The notes: generated by a model not told the origin, from the letters alone. A stretch of 64,000 nucleotides of DNA from Mucilaginibacter inviolabilis (GCF_011089895.1 NZ_JAANAT010000001.1:2170001-2234000), one strand, 5' to 3'; positions 33,325-42,255 are shown, numbered from the stretch's first letter. Numbers and translations: made by a program.

Positions 33325-34374
33325 ATGCGCCATCTCATTATAACCGTTATCTTTTTAGGCTCGCAGTTGGCGGCGTGGGCATTCACTTGTACAGATACCG
33401 TTAAAAAAAGTAAACATATCCCCGGTCGACCGGCGTCGATAGGTATTATTGGCGATACGGCCAATGTAACCACCCCGGTTAAAGCCGGCCTGGTGATGAT
33501 AGGCGGTGGCAGGGATGTTGACGAAGCTTTTAAGTGGATGATTGACCGTAGCGGTGGCGGCGATGTGGTAATCATCCGGGCATCAGGTAAGGATGGTTAC
33601 AATCCTTATATCTATGGGCTGGGTAAGGTAAATTCGGTAGAAACCCTTAAAATTAACTCCAGGGAGTTGGCAAACAATGATACGGTTGCTTACATTATCC
33701 GCAATGCCGAAATGCTTTTTATTGCAGGCGGTAATCAATCCGATTACATGAACTACTGGCGCGGCACCAAAACCATGGATGCCATCAACTATCTGCTTAA
33801 TATAAAACATGCGCCTGTTGGCGGTACAAGTGCAGGATGTGCCATCATGGGCGGTATTTATTATAGTGGCGAGAATGCCAGCGTTACAGCCGAACAGGCG
33901 CTGGCTAATCCTTATAACCCACTGGTAAAATTGTATAATGATGATCTGCTGCACGCACCGTTTTTAAAATCGGTAATTACCGACCAGCATTATATTACCC
34001 GAGACAGGCAGGGCCGCCATGTGGCTTTTTTAAGTCGTATTATTAAAGATTGGCAACTGTTTGCCAACGGCATAGCCGCCGATGAACATACCGCGGTTTG
34101 TGTTGACGAAAACGGTCGTGCTATAGTAATAGGTACCAGCAAAGCCTACTTTTTAATGACCAACAGCCAAAAACCACCAGAGGTATGCGAACCGGGCAAA
34201 CCTTTAACCTGGAATAACAACCAACAGGCTATTCATGTTTATGAAGTACAGGGAACCGCAACAGGCAGCGGAGGTTTTGATGTAGCTAGTTTCGATCAAA
34301 CTAAGGCATCGGGTGGTAAATGGCTCTGGTGGTGGGTAGACGCCGGTAAATTAAAACGGCAGGAAGTAAAGTAA
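33325..34374 (+). CDS. Secreted cyanophycinase-like S51 peptidase
   Basis: This 349-residue protein has a signal peptide (MRHLIITVIFLGSQLAAWAF). The peptidase S51 fold is marked by LVMIGGGRDVDEAF (57-70), MLFIAGGNQSDYM (130-142) and the nucleophile elbow GGTSAGCAIMGG (Ser169 in GTSAG). Cyanophycinases release beta-Asp-Arg from cyanophycin; secreted relatives are common in bacteria that do not make it. The start at 33325 is preferred over a TTG at 33292, which would put 11 residues before the signal. Confidence 0.85.
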   Translation: MRHLIITVIFLGSQLAAWAFTCTDTVKKSKHIPGRPASIGIIGDTANVTTPVKAGLVMIGGGRDVDEAFKWMIDRSGGGDVVIIRASGKDGYNPYIYGLGKVNSVETLKINSRELANNDTVAYIIRNAEMLFIAGGNQSDYMNYWRGTKTMDAINYLLNIKHAPVGGTSAGCAIMGGIYYSGENASVTAEQALANPYNPLVKLYNDDLLHAPFLKSVITDQHYITRDRQGRHVAFLSRIIKDWQLFANGIAADEHTAVCVDENGRAIVIGTSKAYFLMTNSQKPPEVCEPGKPLTWNNNQQAIHVYEVQGTATGSGGFDVASFDQTKASGGKWLWWWVDAGKLKRQEVK

Positions 34375-34383
34375 TCCCTTTTA

Positions 34384-34446
34384 GCCCATTCAAGTGTCGA
34401 TGCTTGAACAGACAGTGTAAAAGTGGGTTTACATGGTTTACACATT
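34384..34446. repeat. R6-type hairpin followed by TTTACA-type repeats
   Basis: TTCAAGTGTCGATGCTTGAA (34389-34408) is a short relative of the R6 arms. It is followed by AAAAGTGGGTTTACATGG (from about 34419) and TTTACACA, which recurs almost unchanged at 52683-52714 on the opposite strand. Confidence 0.5.
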
Positions 34447-34491
34447 TAAGCGTCTGTATTTATGACTACCCGCGGCAATGAACAACTCTAA

Positions 34492-34611
34492 ATGTCATTT
34501 CGAACGAACAGCGATGGGCAAAGACGGGCGTGAGAAGAAATCCTTTGCTCAATACAGTCCGTAGTAACATGCCGTATAGGATTTCTCCTCGTACCTCGTT
34601 CGAAATGACAT
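34492..34611. repeat. Long palindrome, family R1 (copy d)
   Basis: Outer arms ATGTCATTTCGAACGA and TCGTTCGAAATGACAT pair exactly. An inner AGAAATCCT/AGGATTTCT pair flanks a loop of about 35 nt. Together with the R6-like hairpin it fills the gap 34375-34653. No gene is seen there. Confidence 0.7.
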
Positions 34612-34653
34612 ACTTTATAGGGACAAATAACTTAGTCTCAATCCAAATCACCC

Positions 34654-36300
34654 CTACTTCAACACTGCCGGCAAAATATACTGCTGCATCATTTTGTCAA
34701 CCTGCGGATGTGCGTAGGGTCTGTTATATGCTGTAGCGGTAACAATCACAACCAATGGCGTATTGGTAAAAACAAATATTTTGTTGCCGCCATTACCCGA
34801 GCAATAAAAGGTTTCATACGGCTTATTATTCACCGTGTAGGTTTTGTTCCAGAACAAATAACCATAATAGCCCTCGCCTACCACATCTTTTGGCAGGGCT
34901 AAATATTGGGTAAATGATTGTTTCACCCAACTTTCAGGGATAATTTGTTTGCCGTTCCAGATCCCATTATTTTTGTATAGTTGACCGAATTTGGCAAAAT
35001 CCAGCGAACGCATCTGCAAGCCACCGGCAGTACTTGGAACGTGCTGCGGAGAATAGGGCCATTGATATTTTGTTATCCCCAAAGGTTTAAATAGCTTTTC
35101 GTCCGTATATTTTTCTAAGCCTCCGGGAACCGATTTATTGATGATATCACCCAAAAGCATGGCTCCGGCCGTAAAATAATTCCACTGTTTACCTGCGGTT
35201 TTGGAGCTATCCACACGAAGATCAAGCGTAAATTTTGCCCAGTCGGGCGTTGGGTACATATTTTCTTCGTTCCCTGGCGAATTGCTGTCGTTATCGTCAC
35301 CGTCAAATATCGAGCTCATGGTAAGCAGGCTTTTCAGGGTAATATCTTCTTTGCGGGGCGAGTAGTTGTTAAACTTTTTAAGATCGTAAAAATTCTTTAA
35401 CGTCTGGTTTTCGCTTTTAATAAACCCATCATGTATCGCGATCCCCATCATGGCCGAGGCGAAAGTTTTACCCACCGAACGGGGATCATGCAGGGAATCG
35501 CGCGAGCTGCCATTAAAATACTCTTCTATCAATAACTTCCCGTTTTTGATCACTATAATGCTGGTAATATCTTTCAGTTTGTTTTGAGCTATCAGGCCAT
35601 TCAATTCCCTGATCTTATTTTGATCAAAGGGATCACTGGAAACCTGCCAGCCGCTATTGGGTTTTATGGTCTGTATCTGAACAGCTTTCAGATCGGCCGG
35701 AGGCACAACAAACTGAAGTTCTCCGCTGGCAATTATCTCACCAACCTTTAAATTGGGGACATTAATATACGGTCGAATTTCTATTTTCAATAAATGCGCA
35801 CCGGTTGTCAGCGCATCATCACCACCCCTGGCGGTAAAGCGATACCAAAGGCCTCTCCCCCATGAATCTTCGTTACGGTTACTGATCAGGGGAACCCTAA
35901 TGGTTGTTTTGGTATTTTTTGTAACGGGCAGATTGGCACCTTTATTCAGATTTTCCTGGTATATCTGCTTCCCGTCAACATAAAAGGTAAACTGAAAATT
36001 CCCTTTATTTAAATCCTCTACACTTAAAGAAGGGTTAAGCTGATGTTGATAGTTAGTAAGGGAATTGGCAATAAAAAGCCTGATATACAAATTATTTTGA
36101 GGTCTGGCTTCAAAGCGGCTCAGCAAATCGGTTTGTTTTAGCCTTTCAAGCGCTATGGTATCGGCCAGAAAGACTACTTTTCCTACGTTCGCCTTATAAA
36201 CGGGTAGCGTAATAGGTTCAGGAGAAGTAATATTACCGGTTTGTGCAAATGAGCAACTGGTGGTTATTATAGCCAAGATAAAAAGAATATAGCGTTTCAT
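34654..36300 (-). CDS. Secreted serine hydrolase, beta-lactamase class C family
   Basis: This 548-residue protein has a signal peptide ending CSFAQ (about 20). Residues 30-200 form a beta-rich N-terminal domain of unknown role. The class C beta-lactamase/esterase domain follows (about 225-545), with the catalytic SxxK in DPRSVGKTF (Ser275, Lys278). A Tyr motif lies near YFTAGAMLLGD, and the third motif is near the C-terminal CSGNGGNKIFVF (GGN in place of KTG). Such proteins are D-peptidases, esterases or penicillin-binding-like hydrolases. Substrate is unknown, and true beta-lactamase activity is not implied. Confidence 0.82.
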   Translation of the reverse strand: MKRYILFILAIITTSCSFAQTGNITSPEPITLPVYKANVGKVVFLADTIALERLKQTDLLSRFEARPQNNLYIRLFIANSLTNYQHQLNPSLSVEDLNKGNFQFTFYVDGKQIYQENLNKGANLPVTKNTKTTIRVPLISNRNEDSWGRGLWYRFTARGGDDALTTGAHLLKIEIRPYINVPNLKVGEIIASGELQFVVPPADLKAVQIQTIKPNSGWQVSSDPFDQNKIRELNGLIAQNKLKDITSIIVIKNGKLLIEEYFNGSSRDSLHDPRSVGKTFASAMMGIAIHDGFIKSENQTLKNFYDLKKFNNYSPRKEDITLKSLLTMSSIFDGDDNDSNSPGNEENMYPTPDWAKFTLDLRVDSSKTAGKQWNYFTAGAMLLGDIINKSVPGGLEKYTDEKLFKPLGITKYQWPYSPQHVPSTAGGLQMRSLDFAKFGQLYKNNGIWNGKQIIPESWVKQSFTQYLALPKDVVGEGYYGYLFWNKTYTVNNKPYETFYCSGNGGNKIFVFTNTPLVVIVTATAYNRPYAHPQVDKMMQQYILPAVLK

Positions 36301-36355
36301 TTTTCACGGATATTATTTCTACCTGATTCCTGCCCCTAAAGGCCCTGTACCCTTT

Positions 36356-37096
36356 CTATACTTCCTCTACGCGTCTGTTTACCGTTTGGATTTCAGTATT
36401 GGCGTAGTCTTTTTCAACCAGGCCATCGCGCATACGTACAATACGGTGGGCGTGCAGTGCAATATCTTCCTCGTGCGTTACCAGTATAATGGTATTGCCT
36501 TTGGCGTGGATATCTTCTATCAACCCCATTATCTCAATGGATGTTTTGGTATCGAGGTTACCCGTAGGCTCATCGGCCAGGATAATAGATGGATTATTGA
36601 TCAGGGCACGCGCTACGGCCACACGCTGGCGCTGACCGCCCGATAATTCGTTAGGCTTATGATCAACACGATTACCTAAACCCACATTTTTAAGCGCATT
36701 GGTAGCGCGTTCCATACGGGTTTCTTTGTTAATCCCTGCATAAATTAAGGGCAATGCCACATTATCAAGAGCCGTATTACGAGGCAGTAGGTTAAATGTC
36801 TGGAAAACGAAACCGATCTCGGAGTTACGCACTTCGGCCAGTTCATTATCGGTCATGTGGCTCACGTTGATACCATTCAGGATATACTCGCCTTTTGACG
36901 GGGTATCCAGGCATCCCAGGATATTCATTAAGGTTGATTTACCCGAACCGGATGGGCCCATTAATGCTACAAACTCACCTTTATTGATATTGAGGGTAAC
37001 TGATTTAAGCGCGTGGATCACTTCGGAGCCGATCACGTACTTACGCCCGATATCTTTAATGGTTATTAATGGTTTGTCTGTATTCAATGGCTCCAT
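36356..37096 (-). CDS. ABC transporter ATP-binding protein, MacB/LolD type
   Basis: This 246-residue ATPase has Walker [11 protein letters not shown] (46-55), the Q loop in [11 protein letters not shown], signature [15 protein letters not shown], Walker [13 protein letters not shown] and the switch LVTHEE. FNLLP after the Q loop and DEPTGNLDT are typical of MacB/LolD/FtsE-like proteins that work with FtsX-type permeases. The ATG at 37096 (MEPLNTD) replaces a longer GTG frame. There is no permease gene beside it; the orphan permease at 26184 is a possible partner. Confidence 0.87.
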   Translation of the reverse strand: MEPLNTDKPLITIKDIGRKYVIGSEVIHALKSVTLNINKGEFVALMGPSGSGKSTLMNILGCLDTPSKGEYILNGINVSHMTDNELAEVRNSEIGFVFQTFNLLPRNTALDNVALPLIYAGINKETRMERATNALKNVGLGNRVDHKPNELSGGQRQRVAVARALINNPSIILADEPTGNLDTKTSIEIMGLIEDIHAKGNTIILVTHEEDIALHAHRIVRMRDGLVEKDYANTEIQTVNRRVEEV

Positions 37097-37142
37097 ACAA
37101 TATTTTTGGTTTTGACTAAGATACACTTCTGAATGTTACAAT

Positions 37143-37215
37143 AAGTCAAAATTAAAAAGTCAAAATTCAAAAACGAATAAACAGGTTTTGAATTTTGACT
37201 TTTTAATTTTGACTT
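37143..37215. repeat. Word-repeat inverted repeat W5 (30-bp perfect arms)
   Basis: Arms 37143-37172 and 37186-37215 are exact complements. The word AGTCAAAATT occurs twice per arm. The 13-nt loop makes this a strong hairpin in the spacer between gatC and the ABC ATPase gene. Confidence 0.8.
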
Positions 37216-37221
37216 TGCAAT

Positions 37222-37512
37222 TTATTTCTCGATCACTTTGGCAACCAGGAAGTAGTTCTCATCGTGTTTTGGAGCGTTTTCCAGGGCCTCCTGATGGGTT
37301 ATTTGTTGTTTTACCACATCATCGCGTAAAACATTGGTGTCAGCAGTCATGTAAACCAGGGGCTCAACACCGGTTGTATCCAGTTCATTCAGTTTTGCCA
37401 TAAAATCAAGAATCTTACTCATATCCTTAATCATCTCCTGTTTTTCTGTTTCGTTAAGCTCTAAACGGGCCAGGTGGGCAACTTTTTCAACTGTTTCTTT
37501 ATCAATGGTCAT
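37222..37512 (-). CDS. gatC: Aspartyl/glutamyl-tRNA amidotransferase subunit C
   Basis: This 96-residue GatC stabilises the GatCAB amidotransferase that makes Gln-tRNA or Asn-tRNA by transamidation. The family pattern is VEKVAHLARLELNETEKQ, then DFMAKLNELDTTGVEPLVY and LRDDV. Its ATG overlaps the stop of the upstream acyltransferase gene by 4 bp (ATGA), so the two are translationally coupled. gatA and gatB are not in the window. Confidence 0.93.
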   Translation of the reverse strand: MTIDKETVEKVAHLARLELNETEKQEMIKDMSKILDFMAKLNELDTTGVEPLVYMTADTNVLRDDVVKQQITHQEALENAPKHDENYFLVAKVIEK

Positions 37513-38240
37513 GCCTGTAGCAATTTTTGTTTAATAATAGCGTGAACCTCATCGCGCAGGGCGTCGGCATCATCTAAAGTTAAATGTGCCGTTTCAATGG
37601 GTTTATGTACAAATATATCACAAATTCCGGGTCTGCTGCCAAATTCTTTACCGGTATCCCAGAGCACTTTCCAGGTATCCAATGATGTGACAGGGATAAT
37701 TGGCACCTTCATTTCAATGGCTAGCCTGAAGGGGCCATTCTTAAAAGCGTGTAAGGCAGGCGGGTAATTATCAGGAATAGTACCTTCGGGAAATATCACC
37801 ACGCTTACCCCGTTCTTCAATTTTTCTGAAGCTTGTTTAAAAGCCCGGAAGGACGACATTTTGCTTTCGCGGTTAACGGTGATATCGATGGTATTAAAAA
37901 AGAATTTCAGCACAAAATGGCGTCGAAGCTCCTCTTTACCCATGAAACAATGATTGTTGCGCAAATGCACACTAATAGCCGATACATCCAGATTGGAGGT
38001 ATGATTGGGACAAATAACATAGGTACGGCTCCAGTCAATAGGTTCTTCAAATGTAGCGCGGTAAAATATACCCGACGACGCTGAGCTTATAAAGGCAATT
38101 ATCTGCCTGAGCTTATTAATATACCTGAAGAGTTTAGGCCGTTTAGAAAGCAAAAAAAGCACCGGCCAGAAAAGTATAAAAAAGAACCCTACACTGTACT
38201 GGTAAAAATAAGTGTGTATCCTTTTTAATGCTAATTTCAT
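37509..38240 (-). CDS. 1-acyl-glycerol-3-phosphate acyltransferase-like protein 1
   Basis: This 243-residue PlsC-type protein has an N-terminal membrane segment (about 12-32). The catalytic HX4D is NHTSNLD (His80, Asp85), and the acceptor-binding motif is VVIFPEGTIPD. The start ATG 38240 (MKLALKRIHTYFY) is chosen over a TTG at 38249 because it aligns with the neighbouring paralogue, where the motif has the same numbering. It probably acylates lysophosphatidic acid or another lysolipid at the inner membrane. The stop overlaps gatC by 4 bp. Confidence 0.88.
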   Translation of the reverse strand: MKLALKRIHTYFYQYSVGFFFILFWPVLFLLSKRPKLFRYINKLRQIIAFISSASSGIFYRATFEEPIDWSRTYVICPNHTSNLDVSAISVHLRNNHCFMGKEELRRHFVLKFFFNTIDITVNRESKMSSFRAFKQASEKLKNGVSVVIFPEGTIPDNYPPALHAFKNGPFRLAIEMKVPIIPVTSLDTWKVLWDTGKEFGSRPGICDIFVHKPIETAHLTLDDADALRDEVHAIIKQKLLQA

Positions 38241-38278
38241 GGCGACCAAAATTAGAAAAAATACTTAATCGCCACAGG

Positions 38279-39028
38279 CTAAACCATCACTAACTGTTGT
38301 TGCCCGTTAAGTTTTTGTTTCATCATGTCATAAACCCTGTCGCGTAACATATCGGCATCGTCAACAGTGAGCGTAGTTGTATCAATGGGTTTATGTACAT
38401 AAAAATCACAAATACCTGGTTTACTGCCATATTGAAGCCCTGTATCCCAAAGCATTTGCCAGGTATTGGGTGAGGTTACCGCGATAATAGGTATTTTCAA
38501 TTCAATAGCCAGCCTGAAAGGCCCATTTTTAAACTCCTGTAATTGCGGCGGGTAATCGTCGGCTATTTTACCTTCGGGAAAAATAATCATGGTAATACCG
38601 TTCTGTAATTTCTCTGCCGCTTTCTTAAACGCCCGGAATGATGACATTTTACTATCCCGGTTTACCGGAATATCAACCGAACGAAAAAACAAGCCGGTTA
38701 CCAGTCCATCTTCCAGTTCCTGTTTACCCATAAAGCTGCAATTATTATTCACCAACACACACATGGCTGCAATATCCAGATTAGAGGTATGATTGGCACA
38801 TACAATATAGGTTTTGCTCCAGTCAACAGGCTCTTCAAACTCAAATCGGTAAAAGAAACCAACCGCAGCCGAACTAATTAAGCCCCAGAACCTTCGCAGC
38901 CGGTTCATGCTCCTGTAACGCTCCGGTTTTCTGGAACAATAGTAAAAAAACGGCCAGAATATAAAATAAGATAATGCCACGCTGAGCACATACAGGTAGA
39001 TATGTACTTTTTTCAATATCATTTTCAT
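38279..39028 (-). CDS. 1-acyl-glycerol-3-phosphate acyltransferase-like protein 2
   Basis: This 249-residue paralogue of the next gene has the same layout: TM segment at about 12-32, HTSNLD at 80-85, FPEGKIADDYPPQLQEFKNGPFRLA. The two share long stretches (for example SFRAFKxAxEKLxNG and KNGPFRLAIExKxPII) and form a tandem duplication 38 bp apart. Starts at 39034 and 39022 are also possible; 39028 matches the paralogue. It uses GK where paralogue 1 has GT in the PEG motif. The 5' end is only 39 bp from the divergent trpS start. Confidence 0.86.
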   Translation of the reverse strand: MKMILKKVHIYLYVLSVALSYFIFWPFFYYCSRKPERYRSMNRLRRFWGLISSAAVGFFYRFEFEEPVDWSKTYIVCANHTSNLDIAAMCVLVNNNCSFMGKQELEDGLVTGLFFRSVDIPVNRDSKMSSFRAFKKAAEKLQNGITMIIFPEGKIADDYPPQLQEFKNGPFRLAIELKIPIIAVTSPNTWQMLWDTGLQYGSKPGICDFYVHKPIDTTTLTVDDADMLRDRVYDMMKQKLNGQQQLVMV

Positions 39029-39053
39029 CACCATCAAAAATAGAAAAATTCCT

Positions 39054-39061
39054 TACTTTCG
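39054..39061 (+). promoter_or_regulatory. -7 box of trpS (apparently leaderless)
   Basis: TACTTTCG followed by CAACC is one base from TAnnTTTG. Only 6 nt lie between it and the trpS ATG, so transcription would start at or within a base or two of the AUG. Confidence 0.5.
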
Positions 39062-39067
39062 CAACCT

Positions 39068-40063
39068 ATGGAAACTGTTGTTAGTGGCATCCGTTCAACC
39101 GGAAATCTGCACTTAGGAAATTACTACGGAGCGCTGCAAAATTTTATCAAAATGCAGTCGGAATATAACTGCTTTTTTTTCATCGCCGATCTGCACTCAT
39201 TAACTACGCACCCTACCCCGGCCGATTTGCATACCAACGTAAAGCAGGTTTTGGTAGAGTACCTGGCTGCGGGCATCGATCCGGATAAAGCAACGATCTA
39301 CGTACAATCAGACGTGCCCGAGATTGCCGAATTATATTTATACCTCAACATGAACGCCTATCTGGGCGAGCTGGAACGCGCTACCTCTTTCAAAGATAAA
39401 GTACGCGCCAACCCCGATAATGTAAACGCAGGTTTGCTTACATACCCGGTATTAATGGCGGCTGATATTATTATTCATAAAGCTACCAAAGTACCTGTTG
39501 GTAAAGATCAGGAACAACACCTGGAAATGGCCCGCACTTTTGGCAACCGTTTTAACAGGCTGTATAACCATGATTACTTCCCCGAGCCTTACGCCTTCAG
39601 CTATAGCAACAACCTGGTGAAAATCCCGGGCCTCGACGGCAAGGGAAAAATGGGAAAATCAGAAGGTGAGGGCAATGCCATTTTCCTGAGTGATACTCCG
39701 GAGGCTATCCGCAAAAAAGTAATGCGTGCAGTGACTGATGGCGGCCCGACCACAGAAAATCAAACCAAACCGCAAGAGATCCAGAATTTGTTTGATCTGA
39801 TGAAGGTAGTTTCATCGGCAGATACCCTGGCTCATTTTGATAACCTGTACAATACCTGCAGCATCCGTTACGGCGACCTGAAAAAACAACTTGCCGAAGA
39901 TATGATCATTGCTACAGCCCCTATCCGCGACCGCATTAATGCTATTGCCAACGATGCCGCCTACCTGAGCAAGGTGGCTCAGCACGGTGCCGATAAAGCC
40001 CGCGAAAGCGCTTCAAAAACTATACGTGAGGTAAGGGAAATTATAGGTTTCAGGAAATTTTAA
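39068..40063 (+). CDS. trpS: Tryptophanyl-tRNA synthetase
   Basis: This 331-residue class Ic synthetase charges tRNA-Trp. The HIGH-type motif is TGNLHLGNYYGAL and the KMSKS-type motif is GKGKMGKSEGEGN. DIIIHKATKVPVGKDQEQHLE is the tryptophan/ATP pocket typical of bacterial TrpRS. Length is normal. The start is fixed by the immediately preceding promoter box and by the METVVSGIRSTGNLH opening. Confidence 0.96.
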   Translation: METVVSGIRSTGNLHLGNYYGALQNFIKMQSEYNCFFFIADLHSLTTHPTPADLHTNVKQVLVEYLAAGIDPDKATIYVQSDVPEIAELYLYLNMNAYLGELERATSFKDKVRANPDNVNAGLLTYPVLMAADIIIHKATKVPVGKDQEQHLEMARTFGNRFNRLYNHDYFPEPYAFSYSNNLVKIPGLDGKGKMGKSEGEGNAIFLSDTPEAIRKKVMRAVTDGGPTTENQTKPQEIQNLFDLMKVVSSADTLAHFDNLYNTCSIRYGDLKKQLAEDMIIATAPIRDRINAIANDAAYLSKVAQHGADKARESASKTIREVREIIGFRKF

Positions 40064-40064
40064 T

Positions 40065-40188
40065 AAGTTCATTGTTGATAGTTCATTGTTCATAGTGTAT
40101 TTTTAGGGACTAGATTTTGGTGAAGAATAAATGTTCAAAGCTATTTTTCTGCAATTACTATGATCTATGAACCATTATCCATGAACTA
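40065..40188. repeat. Word-repeat inverted repeat W6 (imperfect)
   Basis: Left arm 40065-40096 and right arm 40157-40188 are roughly 70 percent complementary by eye. Both are made of AGTTCATTGTT/TTCATGGATAATGG-like words, the same vocabulary as W3. Confidence 0.55.
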
Positions 40189-40199
40189 AAACCCAACGT

Positions 40200-40814
40200 A
40201 TGCACATAGCTATTGTAGGAAACATAGGAGCGGGCAAAACTACCCTCACCGAAATGCTGGCCCGGAACTATGGATGGGAACCGCTGTTTGAAGCCGTTGA
40301 TAACAATCCCTACCTCGAAGATTTTTACAGCGACATGAAACGCTGGAGCTTTAATCTCCAGATTTATTTCCTGAACAGCCGTTACCGCCAGATAGTTGAC
40401 ATACAAAAAAGCGGCCGCAACATTTTGCAGGATAGAACCATTTATGAGGATGCCTATATTTTTGCCGAAAACCTGCATGATATGGGCCTCATGACCAGTC
40501 GCGATTACGAAAACTACCAATCCATTTTTGACAATATAACCGAATACATAAAGCCACCCGATCTGCTGGTTTACCTCAAAGCATCGGTACCTACCCTGGT
40601 TAGCAATATACAGCGTCGTGGCCGCGAATACGAAATAGGCATCCGTTTGGATTATCTTTCCAAGCTGAATGAAAAGTACGATAAGTGGATAAAAAACTAC
40701 AAGCTGGGCAAATTACTGATACTGGATAAAGACAATCTTGATTTTGCCAATAACACCGAGGACATGGCCACCATTGTTCAACTGATTGAACGGGAAATTA
40801 ACGGGCTGTTTTAG
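40200..40814 (+). CDS. Deoxynucleoside kinase
   Basis: This 204-residue kinase of the dNK/dGK family salvages deoxynucleosides. Walker A is GNIGAGKTT (7-15). The substrate-binding region is LQIYFLNSRYRQIVDI, the ERS-type motif appears as ILQDRTIYEDAYIFA, and the lid is RRGREYEIGIRLDYL. Deoxyadenosine/deoxyguanosine kinase specificity is likely but not certain. Six bases separate its stop from a longer upstream-extended frame of the next gene. Confidence 0.9.
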   Translation: MHIAIVGNIGAGKTTLTEMLARNYGWEPLFEAVDNNPYLEDFYSDMKRWSFNLQIYFLNSRYRQIVDIQKSGRNILQDRTIYEDAYIFAENLHDMGLMTSRDYENYQSIFDNITEYIKPPDLLVYLKASVPTLVSNIQRRGREYEIGIRLDYLSKLNEKYDKWIKNYKLGKLLILDKDNLDFANNTEDMATIVQLIEREINGLF

Positions 40815-40861
40815 GAAGATTGTATCGGTTGTTACAACCAATATTTAAAATCATTATTTTA

Positions 40862-41506
40862 ATGAATAAAAGCCCCATCCTTTTCTTTGTTATAATGTTG
40901 ACTTTTTGTTCTTGCAAATCGGTGCAAAATGACCCAACAAATGGTTTTAAAAAATTAGACTTAGGACTATTCCAAATCTCCATTCCAGTCAATTGGAATT
41001 ATGATGATCCAGGAACACAGGGAGATTCTTTTGTAGGTCAGATTACCGGACCTCATTTAACACTGTCTTTTGATTGTAGTGATATGGGATATGCCAATAA
41101 TTTAATCAAAACCGAGCAAGAATATTTACTTAGCAGAGATTGGTGGGATCATGGCCTTACTTTTCCTTTTTGGGGAACTGAAACTAAGGTTCATCCTCTT
41201 AATCAAATGCAAAAAAACAAATACCCTAAGGCTGATTATATTGCTAACCTAACTTATCAAGGCAAAACCATTTATTTTCCAATTACAATCCCCACCTCTA
41301 TAAAGTCTCAAAATATTCAGTTAGATAGTAACAGTACATATGTTTTTAAAACCATCTGGCCTAAAGTTCCAGGAAAGGGTATGACAGGAATTTATATACA
41401 CAGTAGAAAATCATCATTCGATTTTCAAATGAATGGAAATAATCTATCATTAACAGATGAGAAATTAGCCCTTCAAGCCTTTAAAACCATTGTAATTAAA
41501 AAATGA
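40862..41506 (+). CDS. Hypothetical lipoprotein
   Basis: This 214-residue predicted lipoprotein has lipobox cysteine at about 18 in FVIMLTFCSCKS. The mature part is beta-rich with aromatic residues and no family I recognise. It shows ISIPVNWNYDDPGTQGDSFVG near the start, a pattern seen in proteins of the PsbP/DUF1795-like type, but the match is too weak to name. Base composition is more AT-rich than its neighbours, so it may be recently gained. Its stop overlaps the kdsB start by 4 bp (ATGA), so the two are coupled. Confidence 0.6.
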   Translation: MNKSPILFFVIMLTFCSCKSVQNDPTNGFKKLDLGLFQISIPVNWNYDDPGTQGDSFVGQITGPHLTLSFDCSDMGYANNLIKTEQEYLLSRDWWDHGLTFPFWGTETKVHPLNQMQKNKYPKADYIANLTYQGKTIYFPITIPTSIKSQNIQLDSNSTYVFKTIWPKVPGKGMTGIYIHSRKSSFDFQMNGNNLSLTDEKLALQAFKTIVIKK

Positions 41507-42231
41507 AAGTATTAGGTATTATCCCGGCCCGTTACGCGTCATCCCGGTTCCCGGGTAAGCCATTGGTTGATATTGGTGGTAAAAGTATGATACAGCGGGT
41601 ATACGAGCAGGCCAAAAAATGCAGTGGCCTGAGCGAAGTTATTGTAGCAACCGACGATGACCGCATATTTAACCATGTACTGGCTTTTGGTGGCGTTGCC
41701 GTAATGACGGCCGATACACACCAAAGCGGCACCGACCGCTGTGCCGAGGTCGCCTTACTGCACCCGGAGTACGATGTGATCATCAACATACAGGGCGATG
41801 AACCATTTATCGACCCCGAACAGATCAGCAAACTAGCCGCTTGCTTTACCGATAAGGAAACCCAACTGGCTACCCTCATCAAAAGGATCAAAACCGAAGA
41901 AGAACTGTTCAATACCAATTCGCCCAAGGTGGTGGTAAACAAACTATCTGAGGCTGTTTATTTTTCACGCTCGGCCCTGCCGCACATCCGAGGTCAGGAG
42001 CCTGAGAACTGGCTGGAATTTTATACTTTCTTTAAGCACATTGGCATATATGGCTACCGTGCCGATATATTGCAACAGATCACCAAACTATCTGTATCGT
42101 CCTTAGAAAAAGCCGAAAGCCTGGAGCAGCTGCGCTGGATAGAGAACGGTTACCGCATTAAAGTTGCCGAAACCGAACTGGAAACCTATGCGGTGGATGT
42201 ACCTGAGGACCTGCTGAAATTGAAGTTTTAA
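41503..42231 (+). CDS. kdsB: 3-deoxy-manno-octulosonate cytidylyltransferase
   Basis: This 242-residue enzyme makes CMP-Kdo for lipopolysaccharide inner core. The N-terminal nucleotide loop is IIPARYASSRFPGKPL. VATDDDRI, NIQGDEPFIDPEQI and the later FKHIGIYGYRADIL with LEQLRWIENGY are the family motifs. Length is typical. It is translationally coupled to the lipoprotein gene upstream. The rest of Kdo synthesis is not in the window. Confidence 0.95.
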   Translation: MKVLGIIPARYASSRFPGKPLVDIGGKSMIQRVYEQAKKCSGLSEVIVATDDDRIFNHVLAFGGVAVMTADTHQSGTDRCAEVALLHPEYDVIINIQGDEPFIDPEQISKLAACFTDKETQLATLIKRIKTEEELFNTNSPKVVVNKLSEAVYFSRSALPHIRGQEPENWLEFYTFFKHIGIYGYRADILQQITKLSVSSLEKAESLEQLRWIENGYRIKVAETELETYAVDVPEDLLKLKF

Positions 42232-42255
42232 TCAATAATAAATTCATTAATATAA

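Noticed and set aside
34654..36300. Naming the serine hydrolase a beta-lactamase resistance gene
   Set aside because: Only the SxxK fold is visible, the KTG motif is not standard, and most such Bacteroidota proteins are esterases or peptidases.
26184..37096. Treating the permease at 26184 and the ATPase at 36356 as one transporter
   Set aside because: They are 9 kb apart with unrelated genes between; pairing is possible but not shown.
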